From: JADJSS01 sp964490845
Lineage (GTDB): Bacteria > Bacteroidota > Bacteroidia > Chitinophagales > JADIYW01
NCBI GenBank assembly: GCA_964490845.1
Contig: CAZBED010000003.1
Location: 248,001 to 312,000, forward strand
Length of the DNA stretch: 64,000 nucleotides
Direction: 5' to 3'
Shown: positions 10,107-18,136 of the stretch, piece after piece
How the letters are laid out: every line of letters begins with the position of its first letter
How positions within the stretch are numbered: position 1 is the stretch's first letter
Position numbers and translations under genes: made by a program
The notes under the pieces: generated by a model
Databases searched by the model: none
Seen by the model: only the letters and a program-made list of their open reading frames with translations
What the model was told of the DNA's origin: nothing

Positions 10107-10583
10107 TCAGTAGGCTGTCTTATCGGTTTTATTCCCCCATGCTTCAAATATTTTCAGAGCATGCTGTCTGCCCAATGGCAGCATAGGAATTTTACGATGA
10201 TTCAGGTCTATCGTTATTTCATCATAAATAAAGGAATCATCAAACCCAATAGCTGCAGCGTCATCCCGGGTGTTGGCATAGTAAATCATAGCCGGCCTTG
10301 CCCAATAGATGGCACCCAGGCACATCGGACAGGGCTCACAAGATGTATACACTTCGCAACCATCGAGCTGAAATGTATTCAGGTTTTTGCAGGCATCACG
10401 TATGGCCACCACTTCAGCATGTGCCGTCGGATCATTCGTGGATGTTACCTGATTATATCCCTCGCCAACAATTTTTCCGTCTTTTACTATCACGCACCCA
10501 AACGGGCCGCCTTTACCGCCTTGCATCCCGGTTTCCGACAACTCGATGGCGCGTTGCATAAATATCTGTTTATCCGTTTTCAT
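10107..10583 (-). CDS. guaD: Guanine deaminase (cytidine-deaminase fold)
   Basis: 158 aa. It converts guanine to xanthine in purine salvage. The zinc site of the CDA fold is present as HAE (about residue 55) and SCEPCPMC (about 83-90). Beyond that, GFDDSFIYDEI and the C-terminal AWGNKTDKTAY agree with Bacillus-type GuaD, whose C-terminal tail closes the active site of the partner subunit; this favours guanine deaminase over tRNA-specific TadA. It is a lone gene on the minus strand, convergent with the TRIC gene. A TACTTTTA element 4 nt before the ATG is its likely promoter. Confidence 0.92.
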   Translation of the reverse strand: MKTDKQIFMQRAIELSETGMQGGKGGPFGCVIVKDGKIVGEGYNQVTSTNDPTAHAEVVAIRDACKNLNTFQLDGCEVYTSCEPCPMCLGAIYWARPAMIYYANTRDDAAAIGFDDSFIYDEITIDLNHRKIPMLPLGRQHALKIFEAWGNKTDKTAY

Positions 10584-10587
10584 TCGC

Positions 10588-10595
10588 TAAAAGTA
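10588..10595 (-). promoter_or_regulatory. Possible -7 element upstream of guaD
   Basis: On the minus strand TACTTTTA, one base off TAnnTTTG, ends 4 nt before the guaD ATG, the same spacing as at thiL. It lies inside a CGCTAA/TTAGCG inverted repeat (10585-10616). Confidence 0.35.
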
Positions 10596-10707
10596 ATAAA
10601 AAAGGGATTCTTAGCGTTTATTGTGAATCTATTTTCCGGCTGAAGACCTGTTAAAAATCATATTCTCTATTCATCTAATTTGCTTATTTTTATAAAACAA
10701 ATTTCTC

Positions 10708-11703
10708 ATGACTCCTGAAGCCTGGCTGATTGCATTAATCGTTATTTCGCTTTCATTTGACTTCCTGAACGGATTTCATGACAGTGCCAATGTGGTGGCC
10801 ACCATGATTTCTTCCAGGGCAATGTCAGGCAAAGCTGCACTGTTGCTGGCAGCGGTGGCAAATCTGGTAGGACCCTTCCTTTTCGGAGTAGCGGTAGCAC
10901 ATACGGTGGGGGACGAAGTGGCGGTTTCAAAACACATCACAATTACTGTCGTTGTAGCCGCATTACTCAGCGCAAGCATCTGGAATCTGGTGACATGGTA
11001 TTTCGGTATTCCCGCCAGTTCATCCCACGGTCTGATAGGCGGTATTATCGGAGCGGTAATTGCCGGCTCCGGGCCGGCGGCCATTAAGATGGCAGGGGTT
11101 TGGAAAATTATTATCGCATTGCTGATTTCACCCGTCATCGGATTTACAGCAGGTTGGCTGATTATGCTCATTACCCGAAAAATCTTAAAAGATGCTTCGC
11201 CGAAAGCGGATACGGCGCTGAAGTATGCGCAAGTACCTACGGCTATCGCCTTAGCGCTGAGCCATGGCACCAACGATGCGCAGAAAACAATGGGAGTCAT
11301 CACGATGGGGCTGGTGGTATTAGGGTTCCAACAGGAATTTGTGGTGCACTGGTGGGTTATTCTTATAAGTGCCACGGCGATTGGTTTAGGAACCGCATTA
11401 GGTGGCTGGCGCATTATCCATACCTTAGGAGGTAAATTTTACCGCATACGCCCCATCCATAGTTTTACTTCCCAGTTATCTTCCGCGCTGGTTATACTAA
11501 CCTCTTCATTTTTAGGAGGGCCGGTCAGTACCACACAGGTGGTCAGTATGTCCATCATGGGCGCCGGTGCCGGCGACAGGGTTTCAAAAGTCCGATGGAC
11601 AGTATTAAAAGATATTTTTTTAGCATGGGTACTGACAGTACCGATTACAGCCATACTTTCCGCTGTTTTATATTTTATTGTTCACTTTATTTCTAAAGTT
11701 TAA
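10708..11703 (+). CDS. pit: Low-affinity inorganic phosphate transporter, Pit family
   Basis: 331 aa integral membrane protein with about ten helices. Both halves of the internally duplicated PiT family show the signature: GFHDSANVVATMISSRAM near residue 22 and SHGTNDAQKTMGV near residue 188. It imports phosphate, usually as a metal-phosphate complex, driven by protons or sodium. Bacterial members of this short type lack the long central loop. The DUF47 gene begins 3 nt after its stop, a classic Pit plus Pit-accessory pair. Confidence 0.94.
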   Translation: MTPEAWLIALIVISLSFDFLNGFHDSANVVATMISSRAMSGKAALLLAAVANLVGPFLFGVAVAHTVGDEVAVSKHITITVVVAALLSASIWNLVTWYFGIPASSSHGLIGGIIGAVIAGSGPAAIKMAGVWKIIIALLISPVIGFTAGWLIMLITRKILKDASPKADTALKYAQVPTAIALALSHGTNDAQKTMGVITMGLVVLGFQQEFVVHWWVILISATAIGLGTALGGWRIIHTLGGKFYRIRPIHSFTSQLSSALVILTSSFLGGPVSTTQVVSMSIMGAGAGDRVSKVRWTVLKDIFLAWVLTVPITAILSAVLYFIVHFISKV

Positions 11704-11706
11704 CCG

Positions 11707-12333
11707 ATGGGACTATTTGGTACAAAAGATGAAAAAGATGACAAGTTTATCCTGCAGCTCATTGAACAGTCAAAGAAGACACATTCAACCATTGTTTTTT
11801 TGGAACATTCACTGGATGATGACAATGCCTCTAAAATAGAGCATATCAAAAATATCATCAGCGAAATTGAAGAAATACGCAGAGTGCTGATTGACGACCT
11901 CCACAATACCTTTATCACGCCGATAGACCGGGAGGATATTTATAACATCTCAAATGCATTGTCTGAAATGGTGGATTACGCCCTGACAACGGTAGAAGAA
12001 ATGCACATTTTAAAAGTAGTCCCGGATGAATACATCCGAAAGATGATCACGCTGGTGCGCAGGCAAACTGAAGAGCTGCAAGCCGCCATGGAGCGGCTAA
12101 GCAAAAATCCGAGAGTGGCAGGAGAACATACCTTTGTTGTAAAAACGCTGGAAAAAGAAGTGGAGCAATTATACAGAAAAGCGGTAAGAGATTTGTTTGA
12201 CACCCCAATAGACCTTAATACCCTGGGGCATCTATTTTATAACCGGGAAGTTTACCGCCATATTTCCAACATGTCGGACAGAGCGGAAGCGGCGGCTAAT
12301 GTGTTTGGTATGGTAGTGATGAAGTTATCATAG
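11707..12333 (+). CDS. DUF47 (PhoU-like) phosphate transporter accessory protein
   Basis: 208 aa, almost wholly alpha-helical, of the DUF47/PhoU-like group. It carries acidic helices with E-x-x-x-D motifs typical of metal-binding PhoU bundles, for example around ALSEMVDYALTTVEE and ISNMSDRAEAAANV. Family members gate or regulate the neighbouring Pit transporter from the cytoplasmic side. The 3-nt gap from the pit stop implies translational coupling. Confidence 0.92.
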   Translation: MGLFGTKDEKDDKFILQLIEQSKKTHSTIVFLEHSLDDDNASKIEHIKNIISEIEEIRRVLIDDLHNTFITPIDREDIYNISNALSEMVDYALTTVEEMHILKVVPDEYIRKMITLVRRQTEELQAAMERLSKNPRVAGEHTFVVKTLEKEVEQLYRKAVRDLFDTPIDLNTLGHLFYNREVYRHISNMSDRAEAAANVFGMVVMKLS

Positions 12334-12388
12334 ATTTTTATACCTTTCGTAGTCCGCATTACATAACCTAATTTATACCGACAGCATT

Positions 12389-14350
12389 TTGACAGAATCG
12401 GGTGACATAAGGAATAAACTGAGTCCGCACGGAATACTGATTACCATGGGTATCATCTTTGGAGATATCGGGACTTCTCCGCTTTATGTGATGAAAGCGA
12501 TTATCGGGAATAATATAATCAGCAAGGAACTGATTATGGGCGGAGCTTCCTGTATCTTCTGGACATTACTGATTATCACTTCTTTCAAATACGTTTATCT
12601 GGCGCTGAAAGCAGACAACCAGGGCGAAGGCGGAATATTCGCCCTGTACGGGCTGGTTAAACATCATCCCGCCAAATGGCCGCTGATAGCCGCCTTGATT
12701 GGCTGTTCCACGCTGATTGCAGATGGTTTCATCACACCACCCATTTCTATCTCATCCGCAGTAGAGGGTCTGGATATTTTGTATCCTCATCTTCCAACAA
12801 TTCCTATTGTATTGACTATTTTATTACTGTTGTTCGTATTCCAGCAATTCGGAACCAGTACCATTGGCAAAACATTCGGTCCCATCATGTTGCTGTGGTT
12901 TTCTGCTATCGGCATATTGGGTGTACTACAAATACTCCGTCATCCTGAAATATTAAACGCGTGGAATCCGTACTATGCCATTCACTTATTGACAAAATAT
13001 CCGGGTGGATTCTGGATTTTAGGTGCCGTATTTTTGTGCACGACCGGAGCTGAAGCATTGTATGCAGATCTGGGACATTGCGGAAAAAGCAATATACAGG
13101 TAAGCTGGTTATTTGTACTGTCCTGCCTGATTTTAAATTACCTCGGCCAATCCGCCTGGTGCTTACAACACGAAGGAGAAATGCTGAATATTGGAAGTAC
13201 GTTCTATGCTATCGTACCGAAACATTTATTGACTTACTTTATCATCCTTGCCACTATAGCGACCATCATAGCCAGCCAGGCCCTGATCAGCGGGTGTTTC
13301 ACTCTGGTAAGCGAAGCTATAAAACAGCGTCTGTGGGTAAACTTAAGGGTAGATTATCCCGCGGAATCCAAAGGGCAGATTTATATTCCGGCCATCAACT
13401 GGCTGCTGTTTGTCGGATGCATCATCATTATTATTCTTTTCAGAGAATCCAGCAATATGGAAGCCGCCTATGGTCTCACCATTACCATAGACATGATTAT
13501 GACTACCGGATTGCTGATGTTATTTTTCCGCTTAGAAAAGAAACCACTCCTTATAATTGCAGCATTAGGCCTTACTTTCTTTTCGATAGAATTTATTTTC
13601 CTGCTCTCCAATATGCGCAAGTTCTTTTATGGCGGCTGGTTTACTTTTTTTATCGCATCCATCTCATTCATGCTGTTATTTTTCCTTCATCGTGCCCGCT
13701 CTATCCGAGACGGATACAACCAGATGGTGGATCTCGATGATTTTGTTCCTATGTTCAACGCTATTATAGATGACAACAGTATTCCAAAGGAGGCGACCAA
13801 TCTGGTGTTCATGTCCCGAAAGTCGAAAAAAACGGCTCAGGTAGATTCCAACATTATTTATTCCATATTTCAGCGAAACCCGAAAAGGGCGGATGTCTAT
13901 TGGTTTATACATGTGGATATATTAGACTATCCGAATGAGCACGACAAAAATTATTATGTAAAAACCATCATTCCGGGAAAAGTATTCTTTGTTCGGCTGG
14001 AATTTGGATTTAAGGTAAAACACAAGGTAAACAGGCTGTTTCATAAAATCGTGGAAGAGATGATACAAAGCGGAGAGGTGGATGAGTTAAGCCGTTATCC
14101 TTCGATGAGGGAACATAATATTCCGGCTGATTTTAAATTTGTGTTCGTCAAACCAAAACTTTCCGAAGACAATGATTTGAAACCGCGTACAAGGCTGGTG
14201 ATGAATGTGTATGAATTCCTGACCAACATGAGCTATCCTCCGTATAAGGATTTTGGGCTGGATACTTCTTATATTGAAATTGAAGCAACTCCTTTAAATT
14301 TCCATTTAACCAATAAACTTACCCTGCAAAGAAAGGAGAGGATGGAGTAG
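12389..14350 (+). CDS. kup: KUP-family potassium uptake protein
   Basis: 653 aa. The N-terminus reads LSPHGILITMGIIFGDIGTS, the KUP hallmark, followed by about twelve membrane helices and a C-terminal cytoplasmic domain of some 200 residues. It imports K+ with protons. The start is a TTG at 12389. The only nearby downstream ATG (MGIIF) would remove the conserved LSPHG segment, so TTG is preferred. It follows the Pit/DUF47 pair by 55 nt and may share its transcript. The stop is 5 nt from the convergent radical SAM gene. Confidence 0.94.
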   Translation: MTESGDIRNKLSPHGILITMGIIFGDIGTSPLYVMKAIIGNNIISKELIMGGASCIFWTLLIITSFKYVYLALKADNQGEGGIFALYGLVKHHPAKWPLIAALIGCSTLIADGFITPPISISSAVEGLDILYPHLPTIPIVLTILLLLFVFQQFGTSTIGKTFGPIMLLWFSAIGILGVLQILRHPEILNAWNPYYAIHLLTKYPGGFWILGAVFLCTTGAEALYADLGHCGKSNIQVSWLFVLSCLILNYLGQSAWCLQHEGEMLNIGSTFYAIVPKHLLTYFIILATIATIIASQALISGCFTLVSEAIKQRLWVNLRVDYPAESKGQIYIPAINWLLFVGCIIIIILFRESSNMEAAYGLTITIDMIMTTGLLMLFFRLEKKPLLIIAALGLTFFSIEFIFLLSNMRKFFYGGWFTFFIASISFMLLFFLHRARSIRDGYNQMVDLDDFVPMFNAIIDDNSIPKEATNLVFMSRKSKKTAQVDSNIIYSIFQRNPKRADVYWFIHVDILDYPNEHDKNYYVKTIIPGKVFFVRLEFGFKVKHKVNRLFHKIVEEMIQSGEVDELSRYPSMREHNIPADFKFVFVKPKLSEDNDLKPRTRLVMNVYEFLTNMSYPPYKDFGLDTSYIEIEATPLNFHLTNKLTLQRKERME

Positions 14351-14355
14351 TAAAA

Positions 14356-15414
14356 CTAGAACAAGGAAATCTGGCCGTTTATTTTAGGGTCGAATAAATT
14401 ACTAGTTAAATCCGGAATCATTCTTCCTCTGAAAAACTTATTTCTGGCTATCTCTATTTGCTGTTTGATGGAATGTGCAATAACGCCTTCTCCGCGCATA
14501 CGCCTGCCGGATTGAAAATCCTGAATCTGTCCGCCATGGGCGGCTTTGGTTTGATTTAATATTTTGTCCTTCCTTCCCGGAAATGCCTTCTCCAGCCAGT
14601 CAGTAAATACCTGTTCCACTTCACCCGGCAATCTCAGTATATTATATCCGATACCTGATGCTCCGGCATCTGCCGCGGCTTTAGCAATCTTCATAATTTC
14701 AATATCCGTCAGCCCGGGAATTATCGGCGCGATATTCACCATTACCGGAATCCCCGCTTTTGAAAACACATCTACCGTTTCCAATCGTTTTTTGGCAGAT
14801 GCCGTCCGCGGCTCCATTTTGCGGCGAATCTCTTCGTCCAGTGTAGTGATGCTGATGACGACATTTACCAGTTTCAGCTTTGCCATCTCGTGCAGTATAT
14901 CTATATCACGCTGAATGAGGCTGTTTTTGGTGATGATGCCGACAGGATGTCTGTGGTCGAGTAATAGTTGCAACAATTGTCTCGTTATTTCCAGTTTGCG
15001 TTCTATGGGTTGGTAACAATCGGTATTGCCGGAAAGCATTATAGGACTGGGTTTCCAGGATTTTCTGGAAAGCGTCTGACGCAACAAATCTGGTGCGTTC
15101 TTCTTTACCAGAATAACGCGCTCAAAATCCAGTCCGGCGTTATACCCCCAATATGGATGGGTGTTTCGGGCATAACAATAAGTGCATCCATGCTCACAGC
15201 CCTCATACGGATTCATGGAATAATCGAGCGGAACATCTTTACTCTTTACCGGATTGACTATTGTTTTTGGAAAAACCTCGATGTATTTAGTCAGTAGGTT
15301 TGGTGCATCCCCGTCTTCTGCATATTCTTTCTCATCGTAATTCAGTGATGAATAACGATTCGTCAGGTTGCTTTGAGCACCTCTGCCTTTTTGCATCAGT
15401 GGATTTGATTTCAT
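14356..15414 (-). CDS. PA0069-family radical SAM protein
   Basis: 352 aa from the chosen ATG. The radical SAM cluster motif is CEHGCTYCYAR near residue 77, followed by NTHPYWGYNAGLDFE, which is typical of the PA0069/SplB-like family. The N-terminal KGRGAQSNLTNRY segment is also diagnostic. The reaction is not known; the family is related to spore photoproduct lyase but lacks its DNA-repair context. An ATG eight codons earlier (15438) exists. I prefer 15414 because a perfect GCCTAT/ATAGGC inverted repeat (15415-15431) lies directly before it and the family N-terminus begins there. Confidence 0.88.
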   Translation of the reverse strand: MKSNPLMQKGRGAQSNLTNRYSSLNYDEKEYAEDGDAPNLLTKYIEVFPKTIVNPVKSKDVPLDYSMNPYEGCEHGCTYCYARNTHPYWGYNAGLDFERVILVKKNAPDLLRQTLSRKSWKPSPIMLSGNTDCYQPIERKLEITRQLLQLLLDHRHPVGIITKNSLIQRDIDILHEMAKLKLVNVVISITTLDEEIRRKMEPRTASAKKRLETVDVFSKAGIPVMVNIAPIIPGLTDIEIMKIAKAAADAGASGIGYNILRLPGEVEQVFTDWLEKAFPGRKDKILNQTKAAHGGQIQDFQSGRRMRGEGVIAHSIKQQIEIARNKFFRGRMIPDLTSNLFDPKINGQISLF

Positions 15415-15491
15415 GCCTATTGAATATAGGCAATGCATCAGATTAAAGGAAGAAGTATTTTGTTAAGATTTTTGAGTGCTGTTTTTTATCT

Positions 15492-16448
15492 CTAAACCAA
15501 TTCCTTACATATAGCGGAAATGGTTTTGACATCTCCCATTGTATAATAATGCAGGCACGGCACTCCAAAGCTGACCAGCTCTTTGCTCTGTTCAATACAC
15601 CATTCAATGCCAATCTGTTTTACCTCCGCATCGTCTTTGCATTTTTTGGCCTCGTTGACCAACGCTTCCGGCATATTAATAAAGAAAGCTGCCGGAATGC
15701 TGTTTAACTGTCCCATCTTAGTAATAGGTTTTATCCCCGGGATAATAGGTACATTAATACCTATTCTCTGGCAATCCTCCACAAACCTGAAATACGCCTT
15801 ATTGTCAAAAAACATTTGCGTTACGATGTAATCAGCACCCGCATCTATTTTCTGTTTGAGGTATAACAAGTCCTGTTCGTAATTCGCCGCTTCAAAATGT
15901 TTTTCCGGATATCCGGCCACGCCAATACAGAAATCTGTTTTCACCGGATTGAATAAATCATTATCCAGGTATTTTCCGTTATTCATATCATCTATCTGCT
16001 TCACCAGATCCAGCGCAAAGGGATGGCCGTCCGGTTCGGGTACAAATTTCTTTTCCAGTTTGCGTGCATCACCGCGGAGAGCTAAAATATTCTGAACGCC
16101 TAAAAAGCCCAAATCTATCAGCGCATTTTCCGTTTCTTCCTTGCTAAATCCCCCACACAAAAAATGTGGTACCGCCTCCACATTGTACCGATATTTGATG
16201 GCCGCACAGATACCGACTGTTCCCGGACGTTTTCGAACAGCTATTTTTTCAAAATAACCGCTTGGGGTTTGTTTGTACTCAAATTCCTCCCTGTGATAGG
16301 TCACATCAATAAAGGGGGGTTGAAATTCCATCAAAGGATCCAGTATCTTGGTAATGGAATCAATACTTTTTCCCTTCAGGGGTGGCAATATCTCAAATGA
16401 AACGAGCGTCTTTTCCTTATTTTGTGCTAATATGTCGGTTACTTTCAT
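15492..16448 (-). CDS. metF: 5,10-methylenetetrahydrofolate reductase
   Basis: 318 aa TIM-barrel flavoprotein that reduces methylene-THF to methyl-THF, the methyl donor for the methionine synthase encoded divergently. The start SFEILPPLKGKS holds the catalytic glutamate (FE) region; DVTYHREEF, the NILALRGDAR loop, and the FAD-contacting GVAGYPEKH and TQMFFDN segments follow. Length fits the bacterial enzyme. Its own -7 element (TAAGTTTG) lies 25 nt upstream, so it does not share the riboswitch leader of metH. Confidence 0.95.
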   Translation of the reverse strand: MKVTDILAQNKEKTLVSFEILPPLKGKSIDSITKILDPLMEFQPPFIDVTYHREEFEYKQTPSGYFEKIAVRKRPGTVGICAAIKYRYNVEAVPHFLCGGFSKEETENALIDLGFLGVQNILALRGDARKLEKKFVPEPDGHPFALDLVKQIDDMNNGKYLDNDLFNPVKTDFCIGVAGYPEKHFEAANYEQDLLYLKQKIDAGADYIVTQMFFDNKAYFRFVEDCQRIGINVPIIPGIKPITKMGQLNSIPAAFFINMPEALVNEAKKCKDDAEVKQIGIEWCIEQSKELVSFGVPCLHYYTMGDVKTISAICKELV

Positions 16449-16473
16449 GAATTCTTTTTGTGAAAATGAACTG

Positions 16474-16481
16474 CAAACTTA
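16474..16481 (-). promoter_or_regulatory. -7 promoter element of metF
   Basis: On the minus strand TAAGTTTG matches TAnnTTTG and ends 25 nt before the metF ATG. It lies back to back with the metH promoter. Confidence 0.5.
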
Positions 16482-16522
16482 CGAATTCACAAAATTAATT
16501 TTTAGTATAATACAAAAATTCG

Positions 16523-16530
16523 TACTTTTG
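16523..16530 (+). promoter_or_regulatory. -7 promoter element of the metH riboswitch leader
   Basis: TACTTTTG matches TAnnTTTG and lies about 30 nt upstream of the riboswitch P1 stem, at a sensible distance to start the leader RNA just before the aptamer. Confidence 0.55.
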
Positions 16531-16559
16531 GACGCTAATATTTGTTCTTTACATACCAA

Positions 16560-16680
16560 CTTATTTTGAAAGGTGGAGGGAGTAGGCCCTGAGAAACCTT
16601 AGCAACCCTAAACATCTGATGTTTGGAAGGTGCTAAATCCTATCCAGACTACCCTTGTCTGGAAAAGATAAGATGAGTTC
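16560..16680 (+). ncRNA. SAM-I (S-box) riboswitch upstream of metH
   Basis: The core AGGTGGAGGGAGTAGGCCCT, then GAGAAACCTTAGCAACC, then GGAAGGTGCTAAATCC is the SAM-I aptamer. P1 pairs CTTAT (16560-16564) with ATAAG (16668-16672). P3 is AAACATC/GATGTTT (about 16609-16623). P4 is CCAGAC/GTCTGG (about 16644-16662). It should sense S-adenosylmethionine and lower expression of methionine synthase. There is no T-rich intrinsic terminator after it. A small TTCAC/GTGAA hairpin (16719-16735) ends 5 nt before the metH ATG, so control may act on translation. Confidence 0.93.
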
Positions 16681-16740
16681 AGCCCACTCAAAATATAGTT
16701 GTCAGTTCAGAATGCATTTTCACAAAAAAAGTGAATACTT

Positions 16741-17763
16741 ATGAATGAATTACTCTATAAAATCGCGCAGGAGCGCATCCTTATCCTGGATGGAGCAATG
16801 GGTACCATGATACAGCGTTATAAACTGGAAGAAGAAGACTACCGGGGTGCGCGCTTTAAAAACCACCCGTATCCGCTGAAAGGCAATAATGATTTATTGT
16901 CTATCACCCGGCCGGATATCATCAAGGCCATCCACCGGCAGTATTTTGAAGCCAGTGCCGATATTGTGGAAACCAACACTTTCAGCGGAACCACCATTGC
17001 TCAGGCGGATTATCATCTCGAAGATGCCGTTTATGATATTAATTTCCAAAGTGCGAAAATCGCCAGAGAAGTAGCCGATGAGCTGACCGCTAAAGAGCCG
17101 GACAAACCCCGTTTTGTAGCAGGCGCCATGGGGCCCACCAACCGGACCTGCTCCATCTCACCGGATGTGAACGACCCGGGTTTCCGGGCAGTAACCTTTG
17201 ATGAACTGGTAAAAGCGTACTACGAACAGGCGAAAGCCCTTATCGAAGGCGGCGTGGATATTTTACTGATTGAAACCATCTTTGACACCCTCAATGCGAA
17301 AGCCGCGTTATTTGCTGTTCAAACATTATTTGAAGACATCGGCAAAGAATATCCCGTCATGATTTCGGGAACAATCACGGATGCCAGCGGCAGAACCCTG
17401 AGCGGACAAACGACGGAAGCGTTTTTAATTTCGCTGTCGCATGTGCCATTATTCTCTATTGGACTAAACTGTGCATTAGGCGCTAAAGAACTGAGGCCAT
17501 ACCTGCAGATACTGGCCAAAGAAGCGCCGTTTCTGGTAAGTGCCTATCCGAATGCGGGACTGCCGAATGCATTCGGAGCGTATGATGAGACACCGGATAT
17601 CATGGGTCAGCAAATCCGTGAATTCCTGGAGCTGGGGCTTGTCAATATCTTAGGCGGATGTTGTGGCACTACACCCGATCATATCAGGCGTATCGCAGAG
17701 ATAGCCAAAGAATATAAACCAAGAATTTTTGTCGGTCAATGGTCAATGGCTGACAGTCAATAG
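16741..17763 (+). CDS. metH: Methionine synthase, homocysteine S-methyltransferase subunit (split MetH N-terminal part)
   Basis: 340 aa corresponding to the homocysteine-binding barrel of MetH. It begins ILDGAMGTMIQRYKLEEEDYRG. The zinc ligands are seen as the cysteine in GLNCALGA (about residue 245) and the pair in GGCCGTTPDHI (about residue 310). The rest of MetH is the separate gene at 18137. The last residues (after EYKPRIF) do not look conserved and are encoded by two tandem GGTCAAT units (17734-17747) plus a third GTCAAT. This suggests the end was reshaped when the four-helix-bundle gene arrived. Expression is under the SAM-I riboswitch. Confidence 0.93.
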   Translation: MNELLYKIAQERILILDGAMGTMIQRYKLEEEDYRGARFKNHPYPLKGNNDLLSITRPDIIKAIHRQYFEASADIVETNTFSGTTIAQADYHLEDAVYDINFQSAKIAREVADELTAKEPDKPRFVAGAMGPTNRTCSISPDVNDPGFRAVTFDELVKAYYEQAKALIEGGVDILLIETIFDTLNAKAALFAVQTLFEDIGKEYPVMISGTITDASGRTLSGQTTEAFLISLSHVPLFSIGLNCALGAKELRPYLQILAKEAPFLVSAYPNAGLPNAFGAYDETPDIMGQQIREFLELGLVNILGGCCGTTPDHIRRIAEIAKEYKPRIFVGQWSMADSQ

Positions 17764-17771
17764 AAAGAATT

Positions 17772-18125
17772 ATGGCATTTAAGTTCGAAGGTTTGAGAGT
17801 TTGGCAAATGGCACTTGATTTAAGTGCTGAAGTCGATGAATTATCTTATTCATTTCCTAAAAGAGAAGAATACGTATTATCGCCTCAAATTAGAAGGGCC
17901 GCAGATTCAATTGCATTAAATATTGCTGAGGGTTCAACAGGTCAGTCTTCAGCAGAATTTAAACGGTTTTTAGGTATCTCTTTAAGATCTGCAATTGAAG
18001 TAATTGGTTGTCTACACATCGGGAAAAAGAGGAAAATTATATCAGATGAACAATTCAGTCTGTTTTATGACAAATTAACTACACTGATTAAATCAATTCA
18101 GGCACTTAGAAATTCATTAAAATAA
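17772..18125 (+). CDS. Four-helix-bundle protein (23S rRNA intervening-sequence type), inserted between metH halves
   Basis: 117 aa of the TIGR02436 family: FEGLRVWQMALDLSAEV at the start, then RRAADSIALNIAEGSTGQSS, SLRSAIEVIGCL and a final helix. Family members were first seen in intervening sequences of bacterial 23S rRNA genes and also occur singly between ordinary genes; their function is unknown. It is AT-richer than the genes on either side. It begins 8 nt after the first metH gene and ends 11 nt before the second, so it is transcribed with them. Intervening-sequence-type mobility is inferred from family history, not shown here. Confidence 0.92.
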   Translation: MAFKFEGLRVWQMALDLSAEVDELSYSFPKREEYVLSPQIRRAADSIALNIAEGSTGQSSAEFKRFLGISLRSAIEVIGCLHIGKKRKIISDEQFSLFYDKLTTLIKSIQALRNSLK

Positions 18126-18136
18126 GTCAAAAATCT

